Origin: Lagierella sp.
GTDB lineage: Bacteria > Bacillota > Clostridia > Tissierellales > Peptoniphilaceae
Direction of reading: 5' to 3'
Assembly: GCF_029983815.1 (NCBI RefSeq)
Contig: NZ_JASBYU010000015.1
Location: forward strand, 1-41,249
Length of the DNA: 41,249 nt
This document shows, in pieces, positions 27,308 through 36,077 of the stretch (the stretch's first letter is position 1; every line of letters begins with the position of its first letter). A program made the translations under genes and the position numbers. Below the pieces are notes generated by a model, which saw nothing but the letters and a program-made list of their open reading frames with translations, was not told the origin of the DNA and searched no databases.

Positions 27308-28188
27308 ATGTCTAAATTCTCATCTTCTGGAATGACTTCTTCTAAAGACCTAATTGCAACTTCAATCATGTCATCTGTTGGCTCTTTAACAGTACCTAGT
27401 TTTTGAATTAAAAGACCAGGAGCCGTAAGCACTTTTGAAAAAATCGAATCACTTCTTCCTAGGACTTTATTGATTTCATAGGATACTCCAACAATTACTG
27501 GTAGCATTATTATTCTAATTAAAAGTCTCATCAATGGATTTGGCCATCCAAAAGTAGATAATATCAAGATGGACACAATCATTACAGTAAACAAAAAGCT
27601 GGTACCACATCGTCTATGAAGTCTTGAACAAGTTCTAACATTTTCAACAGTTAGGTCCAAGCCTTTTTCATAACAATGAATTGTTTTATGTTCAGCACCA
27701 TGGTACATAAAAATTCGTTTCATATCTTCCAAGTTGGAAATAAAGGAAATGTAGCCTAAAAATAAAAGTATTCTTATTATTCCTTCAATTAAATTTAGTG
27801 CTAAGACATTTGATATTACTCTTTTAAAAAGCGATGTTATCAGTGTTGGGATAAAGAAAAAAACCAATATAGAAATAAAAAGGGATGCAAATATAGTAAG
27901 TATTGTACTAAGGTCCATTCCCTTTTCATCCTTTTTATCCTCTTCATCAGTTGAATATGCAATTGCTTGAGTTCCCATAATCAAGGATTCAAATAAAGAT
28001 ACAACCCCTCTTAAAAAGGGCATTTTTAAAATTCTATACCTATCAGAAATAGATGAAAATCTATCTGTCTTTACCGACATCTCACCAGATTCTTCTCTTA
28101 AAACTACAGATACCTTTTCAGGACCTCTCATTAAAATTCCTTCAAAGAGGGCTTGACCTCCAATAGTTGTCTTTTTTATATTATTCAT
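27301..28188 (-). CDS. DUF1385 (YqhQ-like) membrane protein
   Basis: A conserved membrane protein of unknown function, 295 aa, with GGQALFEGILMRGP near the N-terminus and the HGAEHKTIHCYEKG and RCGTSFLF motifs typical of DUF1385. About four membrane segments lie between residues 80 and 240. I chose ATG 28188 with GGAGAT upstream over a TTG at 28206. It commonly accompanies rpmE and prmC in Clostridia; no function can be given. Confidence 0.88.
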   Translation of the reverse strand: MNNIKKTTIGGQALFEGILMRGPEKVSVVLREESGEMSVKTDRFSSISDRYRILKMPFLRGVVSLFESLIMGTQAIAYSTDEEDKKDEKGMDLSTILTIFASLFISILVFFFIPTLITSLFKRVISNVLALNLIEGIIRILLFLGYISFISNLEDMKRIFMYHGAEHKTIHCYEKGLDLTVENVRTCSRLHRRCGTSFLFTVMIVSILILSTFGWPNPLMRLLIRIIMLPVIVGVSYEINKVLGRSDSIFSKVLTAPGLLIQKLGTVKEPTDDMIEVAIRSLEEVIPEDENLDIW

Positions 28189-28208
28189 ATTTATCTCCAA
28201 ATTCAATC

Positions 28209-28235
28209 AAGCACTCAAAAAAAGATGAGTGCTCG
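28209..28235. repeat. Hairpin AGCACTCA...TGAGTGCT
   Basis: Inverted repeat of 8-9 bp (AAGCACTCA with TGAGTGCTC, loop A-rich). It is on the 5' side of the DUF1385 gene, downstream of the rpmE terminator. It lacks a T-tract on the minus strand, so it is more likely a leader structure than a second terminator. Confidence 0.5.
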
Positions 28236-28246
28236 ATTTCTTCACA

Positions 28247-28275
28247 AAAAGGCAGAACCTTTTTGTCTGCCTTTT
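28247..28275 (-). terminator. Terminator of rpmE
   Basis: GGCAGA and TCTGCC pair and are followed by TTTTTG on the minus strand, just after the rpmE stop at 28280. Confidence 0.8.
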
Positions 28276-28279
28276 TTAA

Positions 28280-28483
28280 TTACTTAATATTATATTTTTC
28301 CTTAAACTTCTCAACTCTACCACCACGTTCAGCAGATCTTTGACGGCCTGTGTAGAATGGATGACAGTTAGAGCAAACTTCAACTTTAATTTCTTCTTTA
28401 GTTGATCCTGTTGTAAAAGTATTACCACAAGTTGTACATGTTACAGTAGCTTCGTGGTATTCTGGATGAATTCCTTCCTTCAT
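28280..28483 (-). CDS. rpmE: Ribosomal protein bL31 (zinc-binding form)
   Basis: A 67-aa bL31 of the type with zinc ligands: CTTC near residue 16 and CSNCHPFYTG near 37. It is a large-subunit protein, and the form with cysteines is the zinc-replete paralogue (A-type). It has its own promoter overlapping the end of rho and its own terminator. An AGAGG site precedes ATG 28483. Confidence 0.96.
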   Translation of the reverse strand: MKEGIHPEYHEATVTCTTCGNTFTTGSTKEEIKVEVCSNCHPFYTGRQRSAERGGRVEKFKEKYNIK

Positions 28484-28526
28484 TTATTTCACCTCTTTCA
28501 AAACCGATTAAACATTTAGCTCGATA

Positions 28527-28555
28527 ATTATATCATAGTATCTATCGTATTTCAA
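28527..28555 (-). promoter_or_regulatory. Promoter of rpmE inside the end of rho
   Basis: -35 TTGAAA (28555-28550) overlaps the last codons of rho. A 17-nt spacer leads to a perfect -10 TATAAT (28532-28527). Transcription would begin near 28520. Confidence 0.72.
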
Positions 28556-29889
28556 CTATTAAAGTTCAATTTATTAATAGCTGTTACAAAATCTTCATTT
28601 CTTTTAGTATTATTTAACATTTCAAAAAACTTATCTGCAACCACTTCGTTTGATCCATCAGAAAGTGCCCTTCTAAGTTTTCTTACAGCCCTCAACTCTT
28701 CTTTACTCAAAAGTAGTTCTTCTTTTCTAGTTCCCGATGAATATATGTCGATGGCAGGAAAAATTCTCAATTCTGATAGATTCCTATCAAGATGAACTTC
28801 CATATTTCCCGTACCCTTAAACTCTTCAAATATTACATCGTCCATCCTGCTTCCCGTAGAGATGAGAGCAGTGGCAAGAATTGTTAAAGAGCCGCCTTCT
28901 TCTAAGTTTCTTGCAGCGCCGAAAAACCTCTTTGGGTGATTTAACGCCATTGGGTCAAGTCCTCCAGAAAGTGTCTTTCCAGAATATGGACTAGTGATAT
29001 TATAGGCCCTTGACAGCCTTGTAAGACTGTCCATTAAAATAACCACATCTCTACCATGTTCTACCATTCTCTTTGCTCTTTCGAGAACAATCTCTGCAAC
29101 TCTAGTGTGATTTTGTGGCATCTCATCAAAGGTTGAAGCCACAACTTCGCCGTTTACAGATCTTTCCATATCTGTAACCTCTTCAGGTCTTTCGTCTATA
29201 AGAAGTACTATCAGATATAAATCAGGATGGTTTTCCTTTAAGACCTTTGAGATTTGTTTTAAAAGTGTAGTCTTACCCGTCTTTGGAGGAGCGACTATCA
29301 TTCCCCTTTGTCCCTTTCCAATAGGAGATATCAAATCTATTACCCTAGTGGACAGGTCTTTAGAGTTACTTTCTAAAATCAACCTTTCTCGTGGATAAAT
29401 CGGAGTTAAGTCTTCAAAGTTTCTTCTATTTCTCAAGTTTTCTGGAGTTTCAAAATTGACTTTATTGATATAGATTAGAGGAGAAAATTTTTCTTTATCT
29501 CTCTTTTCCCTTGTCAATCCCTCAATAAAATCTCCAGTCTTTAATCTAAATCTTCTTACCTGTACCGGTGGGACATATATATCGTCGTCACCAGAATCGT
29601 ATCCATCTGATCTTAAAAATCCAAAACCATCTGGTAATATATCCAGTATCCCTTCGATTTCTCTGGTATTTCCTCCAGAATTATCCTTTTCTTCATTGTC
29701 ATTACTATCCTCTTGAACATCTTCATACTCCTCTTGTCGGGAATTGATATCATCATTAATCTTCACTTGTTTTTCTATTTCTTCTATTAGTTCATTCTTT
29801 CTATATTTCGAAATCCCTGCAACTCCTAAGGCCTTTGCTATAACCTTTAAGTCTTCCAGTTTTTTCTCCTTTAAAATCGATAAATCCAA
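28552..29889 (-). CDS. rho: Transcription termination factor Rho
   Basis: A hexameric RNA-dependent ATPase. There is an N-terminal RHO_N domain (KYRKNELIEEIE), an acidic linker (about 45-75), a cold-shock RNA-binding domain (IEGILDILPDGFGFLR) and an ATPase domain with Walker A APPKTGKTTLL at about 200-210. The Q-loop SPYSGKTLSGG and R-loop also appear. Length is 445 aa. Start TTG 29889 has GGAGGG upstream. Confidence 0.96.
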   Translation of the reverse strand: MDLSILKEKKLEDLKVIAKALGVAGISKYRKNELIEEIEKQVKINDDINSRQEEYEDVQEDSNDNEEKDNSGGNTREIEGILDILPDGFGFLRSDGYDSGDDDIYVPPVQVRRFRLKTGDFIEGLTREKRDKEKFSPLIYINKVNFETPENLRNRRNFEDLTPIYPRERLILESNSKDLSTRVIDLISPIGKGQRGMIVAPPKTGKTTLLKQISKVLKENHPDLYLIVLLIDERPEEVTDMERSVNGEVVASTFDEMPQNHTRVAEIVLERAKRMVEHGRDVVILMDSLTRLSRAYNITSPYSGKTLSGGLDPMALNHPKRFFGAARNLEEGGSLTILATALISTGSRMDDVIFEEFKGTGNMEVHLDRNLSELRIFPAIDIYSSGTRKEELLLSKEELRAVRKLRRALSDGSNEVVADKFFEMLNNTKRNEDFVTAINKLNFNS

Positions 29890-29974
29890 AATTTCCCTCC
29901 AATTGAGTTAGAATCAAATTCTCATAGATTGACTTTACTTTTTCATTTTTCAAAAACGAACACTTCATTATAAA

Positions 29975-30002
29975 GAATAAATATCCGCCCTAAGGCAGAT
30001 AT
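29975..30002 (-). terminator. Probable terminator of the transaldolase gene
   Basis: ATATCTGCC pairs with GGCGGATAT (one G-T) around TTAG and is followed by TTATTCTTT on the minus strand, immediately after the stop at 30003. Confidence 0.65.
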
Positions 30003-30650
30003 CTATAAATTCTTAACACTTTCCCAGTCCTTTAAAAACCTTTCTATTCCAATATCTGTCAATGGATGATTCAACATTTGATTGAATACTTTAAATGGAA
30101 TAGTTGCAATATCTGCACCAGCCTTTGCACATTCAACTAAGTGAATTGGATGTCTTACAGATGCACATATAATTTCTGTTTCTATGTCATAATTCATAAA
30201 TATATCTACGATGTCATTGATAAGTATCATTCCATCAGAGCTGATATCATCAAGTCTACCTAAGAAAGGACTTACATAAGTAGCGCCAGCCTTTGCTGCC
30301 ATAAGGGCTTGAGATGCAGAAAAAATCAAAGTAACATTTGTCTTAATACCCTGTTCAGAAAGCTTCTTACAAGCCTTTAGACCTTCCTTGGTCATAGGTA
30401 GCTTAATAACTATATTATCATGGATTTTAGCAAGTTCCTGAGCCTCTTCAAGCATTCCATCACATTCCAAACTCACCACTTCAGCTGAGATAGGTCCATC
30501 TACAATGTCGGTAATTTCCTTAATTACATCTTTAAAAACTCTGCCTTCTTTTGCTATCAAAGATGGATTAGTAGTAACTCCATCTATTATCCCCCAAGAA
30601 GCAACTTCCTTTATTTCTTCAATATTTGCCGTATCAATAAAAAATTTCAT
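30003..30650 (-). CDS. Small transaldolase / fructose-6-phosphate aldolase family
   Basis: A 215-aa TalC/FSA-type aldolase. The Schiff-base lysine is in VIKLPMT, with the typical FFIDTANIEEIKE and GVTTNPSLIAKEG start and TLIFSASQALMAAKAGATYVSPF. Members are either transaldolases of the non-oxidative pentose phosphate pathway or F6P aldolases, and sequence alone does not separate these. GGGAGAAG precedes the ATG at 30650. It stands alone between rho and the phosphate transporter. Confidence 0.92.
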   Translation of the reverse strand: MKFFIDTANIEEIKEVASWGIIDGVTTNPSLIAKEGRVFKDVIKEITDIVDGPISAEVVSLECDGMLEEAQELAKIHDNIVIKLPMTKEGLKACKKLSEQGIKTNVTLIFSASQALMAAKAGATYVSPFLGRLDDISSDGMILINDIVDIFMNYDIETEIICASVRHPIHLVECAKAGADIATIPFKVFNQMLNHPLTDIGIERFLKDWESVKNL

Positions 30651-30668
30651 ATCTTCTCCCTTTCACTA

Positions 30669-31280
30669 TTACATATTTTTTAAAATAACAACTTCTAATT
30701 GATCCGCTACCGTTTCACATGAATCTAGGCATTTTTCCATTAAATCATAAAGCTTCGCCCATCTAATAATATAATCCGCAGTTGCATTCTTGTAAAGGTC
30801 TCTCATGACTTTAATATAGAGTTTGTCCCCTTCTTCTTCAATTGAATTCACGTTTACAATGAGTTTCTTTAAATCCTTAGACTTTTTAAAGTTGTGAAAT
30901 TCCAGCACACATTTATGTAGCATTTCCACACATCTAATGATTAAATCCGAAAATTGTATAGCTTCGTCTGTAATTGAATCCACATCCATCACATAGATCT
31001 TAATAAAAATCTCTTCAATATTATCAACCACATTGTCAATGAAGTGTAAAATATTGGTAATGTCTTCCCTTTCTATAGGAGGCAAAAACTCTCTAACCAA
31101 ATTTTCCATTATTTCATGTTTAATCAAATCACTCTTATGTTCAATTTCATGAATTTCTAAAGTCTTCTTTTCCATATTGGTTCTATCATAGGATTTTAGA
31201 GTATTGTTTAAATAGATAGAACATTCCTTTGCTCTTTCAGACATCCTTACAAATCCATCAAAATAATTGTAAACCGCCAT
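30669..31280 (-). CDS. PhoU-like DUF47 protein (phosphate transporter partner)
   Basis: A 203-aa helical protein of the DUF47 family, which pairs with Pit transporters and is thought to control them, like PhoU. The repeated helical pattern with HEIEHKSDLIKHEIM and NIEEIFIKI supports this. TAAGGAG precedes ATG 31280, 9 nt after the Pit stop codon. Confidence 0.9.
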   Translation of the reverse strand: MAVYNYFDGFVRMSERAKECSIYLNNTLKSYDRTNMEKKTLEIHEIEHKSDLIKHEIMENLVREFLPPIEREDITNILHFIDNVVDNIEEIFIKIYVMDVDSITDEAIQFSDLIIRCVEMLHKCVLEFHNFKKSKDLKKLIVNVNSIEEEGDKLYIKVMRDLYKNATADYIIRWAKLYDLMEKCLDSCETVADQLEVVILKNM

Positions 31281-31289
31281 AACTTCTCC

Positions 31290-32342
31290 TTAAAATAATT
31301 TTACAAAAATTCTAGCCATAACAAAGCCAATTAATCCACATCCTGGGAATGTTAAAACCCAAGTCAAAATCATCTCTTTAACAACTTCCCAATTAACATT
31401 TTTAATCCTCTTTGATGCTCCTACCCCCATTATCGCAGTAGTCTTCACATGAGTAGTACTAACGGGAATACCTTGCAAAGATGAATACAATAAGCAGATT
31501 GCAGCTCCAAGGTCTGCAGAGAAACCTTCGTACTTTTCCATTTTTACCATATCCATACCCACAGATTTGATTATTTTTTTACCACCAATGGACGTTCCTA
31601 TCCCCATTAAAAGAGAACAGAGAATCATTAACCAAATAGGGATATGAAAATTGTTGACATGTGCTTGTCCCTTAGCCAAGAAGACTCCTAAAAGAAAGAC
31701 TCCCATAAACTTTTGACCATCTTGAGCCCCATGCATAAACGCCATTGCAGCTCCACCAAAAATTTGACCACCTTTGAAAAATCCTAATGTCTTTCTTCGA
31801 TCCACTTTTCTAAAGATAATTTTTACAATGAGTACAACAAAATATCCAAGACCAAAACCTAGCAGTGTAGAAACTAAAAGACCGTAAATAACCTTCATCC
31901 ATTCTCCGCCATTAATTCCTTGTAAACTGCCTTGAATGGCGATTGCCGCACCTGAAATTCCAGCAATCAAAGCATGGGACTCAGATGTTGGAATTCCAAA
32001 ATACCAGGCAACTGTAGCCCATAATACTATTGCAAACAATGCAGCACTAAGTCCAACTAGAGCCATGCTTGCATCGTCACCAAAGTCCACCATATTGTAG
32101 ATGGTCTCTGCCACATTAGCATTTACTAAAGTCATGACCAAAACTCCAAAAAAGTTGAATATCGCCGCCATTATAATTGCATGATCCACATCCATGGACC
32201 TGGTCGATACCATGGTTGCAATGGCATTTGGAGCATCTGTCCATCCATTGACAAAAATTACTGCACAAGTTAAAACCGCTGTAATCAACAGAGGCATGTT
32301 TGTAGTCAATTCACTTAAAAAATTCGAAAATGTTATTGTCAT
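31290..32342 (-). CDS. pit: Inorganic phosphate transporter (Pit family)
   Basis: A 350-aa secondary phosphate transporter with about ten membrane segments. The repeat signatures of PHO4 are visible: GWTDAPNAIATMVSTR near residue 32 and VSTTHVKTTAIMGVG near residue 297. There is an internal GIPTSESHALIAGISGAAIA. It is co-transcribed with the DUF47 gene downstream. Confidence 0.94.
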   Translation of the reverse strand: MTITFSNFLSELTTNMPLLITAVLTCAVIFVNGWTDAPNAIATMVSTRSMDVDHAIIMAAIFNFFGVLVMTLVNANVAETIYNMVDFGDDASMALVGLSAALFAIVLWATVAWYFGIPTSESHALIAGISGAAIAIQGSLQGINGGEWMKVIYGLLVSTLLGFGLGYFVVLIVKIIFRKVDRRKTLGFFKGGQIFGGAAMAFMHGAQDGQKFMGVFLLGVFLAKGQAHVNNFHIPIWLMILCSLLMGIGTSIGGKKIIKSVGMDMVKMEKYEGFSADLGAAICLLYSSLQGIPVSTTHVKTTAIMGVGASKRIKNVNWEVVKEMILTWVLTFPGCGLIGFVMARIFVKLF

Positions 32343-32423
32343 AAATACTCCTTTAATTTACTCTACTTGATTTTATAACATAATTAGCTTTGTGTAAACG
32401 TATTGTAAATTTCAAGTAAATAT

Positions 32424-33122
32424 TTATATCAAATCAAGGAAGTATTTAACATTTTTTATTGTTATTTTTCTTTTATTAACTTCGATTAAACCTTCTTCCC
32501 TAAGGCGTATTAGTTCTTGATTTAGAGAGCTTCTACTCACGTGGAGCATCCCTGCTAAAACCTCTTGGGAATAGGGTATTCGTATATTGTTTCTAGATTC
32601 ATTTACATTTAACATCCAATATGCCAATCTCTCTTCCACCCGTCTATATTCCACTGCTCTTAACATTATTTGGCTGTAGCAAGCAAATTCAGATACAAAC
32701 ATAAGCACATTTTTCATAAAAACGGGATCTGATTCCACAATTGGCTTCAGTTCGTCTAATGGTATTTTTATTATAGTTGAGCTCTTTACAGAGTATGTAT
32801 CCATAGTATGCTTTCCCATTCCACCATATATTAAGTAAAAGGGAAAAGCGTCAATAGCAAAAGGATAGTCTGTTCCCATATCCTTTTCATGATAAAAAAA
32901 TGATGAGCTCATCTCTTTTCCAGCACTAGTATACTCAGAGGATTTTAACAGTCCTTTTTCTATAATACAAAAGTATTTAAGATTATCCCCTTTTCTAAAA
33001 ACCACTTCATTTGGTTCATAGCTCTTTCGTTGTGAATTGGTCATTAAAAGTCTTGCAATGGACTCAGTAGATATTCCCTTGAAAATTGGCCTATTTAAAA
33101 TGTCCTCGTTCCATATTGTCAT
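32424..33122 (-). CDS. Crp/Fnr-family regulator (left flank of catabolic island)
   Basis: A 232-aa regulator: an N-terminal cyclic-nucleotide-like beta-roll (about residues 13-115), a dimer helix, then a winged helix with SQEVLAGMLHVSRSSLNQELIRL. There are no N-terminal cysteines for an Fe-S cluster, so it is not an oxygen sensor of the Fnr type; the cAMP contacts of Crp are not obvious. AGGTGCG precedes ATG 33122. It is likely to sense a pathway intermediate or related ligand, but the ligand is unknown. A predicted promoter with an inverted repeat (33213-33236) suggests autoregulation. Confidence 0.86.
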   Translation of the reverse strand: MTIWNEDILNRPIFKGISTESIARLLMTNSQRKSYEPNEVVFRKGDNLKYFCIIEKGLLKSSEYTSAGKEMSSSFFYHEKDMGTDYPFAIDAFPFYLIYGGMGKHTMDTYSVKSSTIIKIPLDELKPIVESDPVFMKNVLMFVSEFACYSQIMLRAVEYRRVEERLAYWMLNVNESRNNIRIPYSQEVLAGMLHVSRSSLNQELIRLREEGLIEVNKRKITIKNVKYFLDLI

Positions 33123-33212
33123 TTCGCACCTAACCTCTTTGAAAACTTTGAATTTAAGGAATTGTTGTAGATAAAAGAAAATTCCAAGGATAAACTAGAA
33201 TTAAAATCTCTT

Positions 33213-33248
33213 CATCTATATTTTACATCATAGATGGATTTCTCTCAA
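33213..33248 (-). promoter_or_regulatory. Promoter and possible operator of the left Crp/Fnr gene
   Basis: On the minus strand -35 TTGAGA (33248-33243), 17-nt spacer, -10 TAAAAT (33225-33220). A 7-bp inverted repeat CATCTAT...ATAGATG spaced by 10 nt (33213-33219 and 33230-33236) covers the -10 and the start site. That position fits a repressing operator. Confidence 0.5.
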
Positions 33249-33298
33249 GGAAACACATACCTGATTGGATACTTAAAATAATTTTATTATAGATTAAT

Positions 33299-33330
33299 AT
33301 TTAAAAGCCCGCAGCATAAACTACAGGCTT
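33299..33330 (-). terminator. Terminator of the symporter gene and grdXGF unit
   Basis: AAGCCTGTAG pairs with CTGCGGGCTT (two G-T pairs), with TTTTAAATA behind on the minus strand. It lies just after the symporter stop and separates it from the left regulator gene. Confidence 0.72.
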
Positions 33331-33335
33331 AAAAT

Positions 33336-34676
33336 TTACATCAGTCCTGTAATGAAAATTATTATTAACACTACAGGTAAAAGGTATGCTATATACTTCA
33401 TTGCCATAGGAACTTTAAAATCAGTTGCACCTTCGTCAATATCCCTCTTAAAACCATTGAACTTCCAATATATAAGTGTATATAAGATAAGCACTATGGC
33501 ACCAAGAGGCATCAGAATATTTCCAGAAAGAAAATCTGCAAAGTCAAAAAGATTTCTTCCACCAATTGTAACCGATTCTAAAATATTGTGACCAAAGATT
33601 GTAAATAGCCCTACTGCAAATATAGTTACTAAGGCGTAAATAACTCCCTTGGCCCTAGAAATATTCAATATTTCACTAAAGGACGAACTCACCGGCTCTA
33701 AATATCCTAAAGAAGAAGACAATGCCGCAAAGAACATCAATAGGAAGAATAACACTCCAAACAAGGAACCAAATGGCATATTCATAAACACATTGCTCAT
33801 GGTAATAAATAATAAATTTGATCCAGAGTCTGGTTGAAGTCCTAGAGCAAATACAGCTGGAAAAATTGCAAGACCTGCAATTAGTGCAGCCAATGTGTCA
33901 AATCCAATTACCATTAAACCATCTGATGGTATATTGGAATCTTTTTTTAGATATGAACCGTAGACAAAAGCTCCTCCACTTGCTATCCCAACCGAGAAGA
34001 AACATTGACCCAATGCGGTTAAAAACGTTTGTCCATTAACTTCGGAAAAGTCTACTTTCAAATACCATTTGACCCCTTCCATAGCACCTGGAAGAGTCAG
34101 TGATCTTATTACAACGAGAATCAACATTATAAATAGTGCTGGCATCATCACGGAACAAGCTTTTTCCAGTCCTGAACTTAAATCTTTAGCGGAGATTATC
34201 CCTATTATAATCACACAGATTAGCGTGAAGGCAATTAAAGTTACAGGATTCTTAATCAAATCAGAAAATCTATCTGCATATTGGGCTGCATCAAGACCTT
34301 TCATTTCTCCAGTAAACATCTTAACTAAATACGCCAATATCCATCCCATAATCTGAATATAGTAGGTCAATATGAAAAATGCACTTAAAACTCCTAACCA
34401 TCCAAAGCTAACCCAAGGACTACCTTTTTTGGTAAGTTTCCTCATTCCAACTATAGGACTTGCTTGAGCCTTTCTACCTAGTGTAACCTCCATGTAAAAT
34501 AAAGGCATGCCTATTAAGACACATATAAGTAAATATATTAGCACAAAGGCACCACCGCCATTAGTACCAACTAAGTACGGAAATCTCCAAATATTACCTA
34601 ATCCTATGGAAAATCCTGCTGCCGCCATAATATAACCGAATCTACTATTCCAACTACTCCTATTTTCGTTACTCAT
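33336..34676 (-). CDS. Sodium:neurotransmitter symporter (SNF/NSS family)
   Basis: A 446-aa sodium-coupled transporter with about 11-12 membrane helices of the NSS/SLC6 family. The motif-rich first helix, AAAGFSIGLGNIWRFPYLVGTNGGGAF, is typical (residues 18-44, key residues G-x-GNIWRFPY). The family in animals includes the creatine transporter; bacterial members carry amino acids. GGAGGGG lies before ATG 34676. It lies downstream of the Grd genes in the same direction, so the cargo is likely to be the substrate or precursor of the reductase (sarcosine, N-methylhydantoin or creatine-like). This assignment rests on context. Confidence 0.9.
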   Translation of the reverse strand: MSNENRSSWNSRFGYIMAAAGFSIGLGNIWRFPYLVGTNGGGAFVLIYLLICVLIGMPLFYMEVTLGRKAQASPIVGMRKLTKKGSPWVSFGWLGVLSAFFILTYYIQIMGWILAYLVKMFTGEMKGLDAAQYADRFSDLIKNPVTLIAFTLICVIIIGIISAKDLSSGLEKACSVMMPALFIMLILVVIRSLTLPGAMEGVKWYLKVDFSEVNGQTFLTALGQCFFSVGIASGGAFVYGSYLKKDSNIPSDGLMVIGFDTLAALIAGLAIFPAVFALGLQPDSGSNLLFITMSNVFMNMPFGSLFGVLFFLLMFFAALSSSLGYLEPVSSSFSEILNISRAKGVIYALVTIFAVGLFTIFGHNILESVTIGGRNLFDFADFLSGNILMPLGAIVLILYTLIYWKFNGFKRDIDEGATDFKVPMAMKYIAYLLPVVLIIIFITGLM

Positions 34677-34754
34677 AATACCCCTCCATAGGTAAATCTA
34701 TTCTATTTTCAAAATACAATACTGATTTTAACCTAAGAAGTAAGATTAGTTCCA

Positions 34755-34773
34755 GCAGAGCTTTCGCTCTGCC
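34755..34773 (-). repeat. Intercistronic GAAA-loop hairpin
   Basis: GCAGAGC-GAAA-GCTCTGC forms a 7-bp stem with a stable tetraloop, 6 nt after the selenoprotein stop codon. It has no T-tract, so it probably stabilises or partly attenuates the mRNA before the symporter gene. Confidence 0.6.
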
Positions 34774-34778
34774 AAAAT

Positions 34779-36068
34779 CTATTTAAATATCTTACTTTCT
34801 TCAATATCAGTCGCTAGAGATTCTACGGCTGTTCTAACCATATTCTCTCTAAAATTATCTTCCTTAGCACCTAAATCCGGATTTCCAACGGGATAAGGTA
34901 TTGCTACTGTAGGAACAATTCTGTTAGCACCTACGGATTGTGAAATAGTTGTTATTGTAGCCATGTGTACTATAGGGATACCATATCTTTCAATTTCTTT
35001 AACTATTGTTGCACCGCAACGTGTACAGGTACCTCAAGTTGATGTTAAAATAACACCGTCAACACCGGCTTCTTTCAACTCTTTACCAATTTCCTTACCA
35101 AATCTAATAGAGTTTGCTACAGCTGTTCCAGTTCCTGTGGTAGTATAAAAATACTTATATACCTTTCCAATCTCTCCATCTTTTTCCGTTTTTTTCAACA
35201 TGTCCAAAGGTGCAACCCTATCTGGCTTCTCATTTGCATAAACAGGGTCATAACCACCGTGAATAGTGTAATACTCACCTTCTAGATCACTTAAGCCTTC
35301 CACATCATACTTGCCCCATTTTTGAGCAGATGCAGATTGAATTCTATCTGGGTTACCATTTGGAACTATACCCCCAGTTGTTACAAGGGCAATGGTAGCT
35401 TTAGATAGATCCTTGATTGCTACAGCAGGATCTACTGAATCGAATACCGGCATTGGCAATTCCGTTTCAAACTCCTCGCCTTTAATCCTCTTCATCAGCA
35501 TTTCAATAGCTCTTTGAGAACCTATCTTATCGACCAAGATAGTTCTTCTTTGGCCTTGAGGGAAATAGTCGTCTATTCTAGGATCCAACTCTTCGTCTTT
35601 AGCCAATTTATTAACCAATTTTACCATAGCAGGCATTGCTTTTCTCATAGCAGCAGCTGAATTTCCAGTAGCCACAGTATATGCAAATTTTTTCGCTTCA
35701 TCTACACCAGGGTTTTCCTCATACATCCCCGTTACGCAAGATACGCCTTTTTTGTTAAAGAATTTACATACTTCAGCACACGCCACACCATATCTACCTG
35801 CATTAAAAGCAGGTCCTGCCACTACTATTTCAGGTTTTACTTCTTCATAGATCTTTTCAAGAAAATCTAAAGCTTCTTCCCTATTTTCATTGAAGTAGTT
35901 GTCCCCACAAATAATAGTTCCTATCAACTCAATTCCTTGGGCCGCCTTACCAAAAGCTTGGGAAGGTCCTACTCCTCCTTCTCTATACTCAGGAGGTATG
36001 TGAGCCATTTCTTCTCCACCTATTTGACCAAAGAACTGGTTTAAATAATATAAAACTCTCTTACTCAT
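34779..36068 (-). CDS. grdF: Grd component B gamma subunit, selenoprotein (sarcosine reductase GrdF-like)
   Basis: The substrate-binding selenoprotein of a glycine/sarcosine/betaine reductase, about 429 aa when the in-frame TGA at 35036-35034 is read as selenocysteine (residue 345). Up to the TGA the protein matches GrdB-like sequences; after it the frame continues GTCTRCGATIVKEIERYG, ending at 34779. The site reads UGTCTRC, the UxxCxxC motif of this subunit. A short hairpin with a GGT loop follows the TGA. AGGAGG precedes ATG 36068. The sarcosine assignment comes from the amidase and hydantoinase nearby; glycine (GrdB) or betaine (GrdH) forms are the alternatives. The product must be handed to GrdA and the GrdCD acetyl transfer proteins, which are not here. 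Confidence 0.9.
35008..35036 (-). promoter_or_regulatory. Sec UGA codon with bacterial SECIS-like hairpin
   Basis: The TGA is at 35036-35034. Thirteen nt downstream GTTGC-GGT-GCAAC forms a 5-bp stem with a G/U-containing loop (35020-35008). E. coli SECIS elements place such a loop about 11 nt after the UGA, with the loop G and U contacted by SelB. Confidence 0.7.
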
Positions 36069-36077
36069 AATAACCTC

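Noticed and set aside
32424..33122. Oxygen-sensing Fnr for either Crp/Fnr-type gene
   Set aside because: Neither protein has the N-terminal cysteine cluster of Fnr. The cysteines of the right-hand protein lie in the dimer helix.
34779..34964. A separate 61-residue reading frame after the Grd gamma subunit
   Set aside because: It is the C-terminal part of the selenoprotein. It is in the same frame as the upstream part across the TGA and carries the conserved sequence following the UxxCxxC motif.
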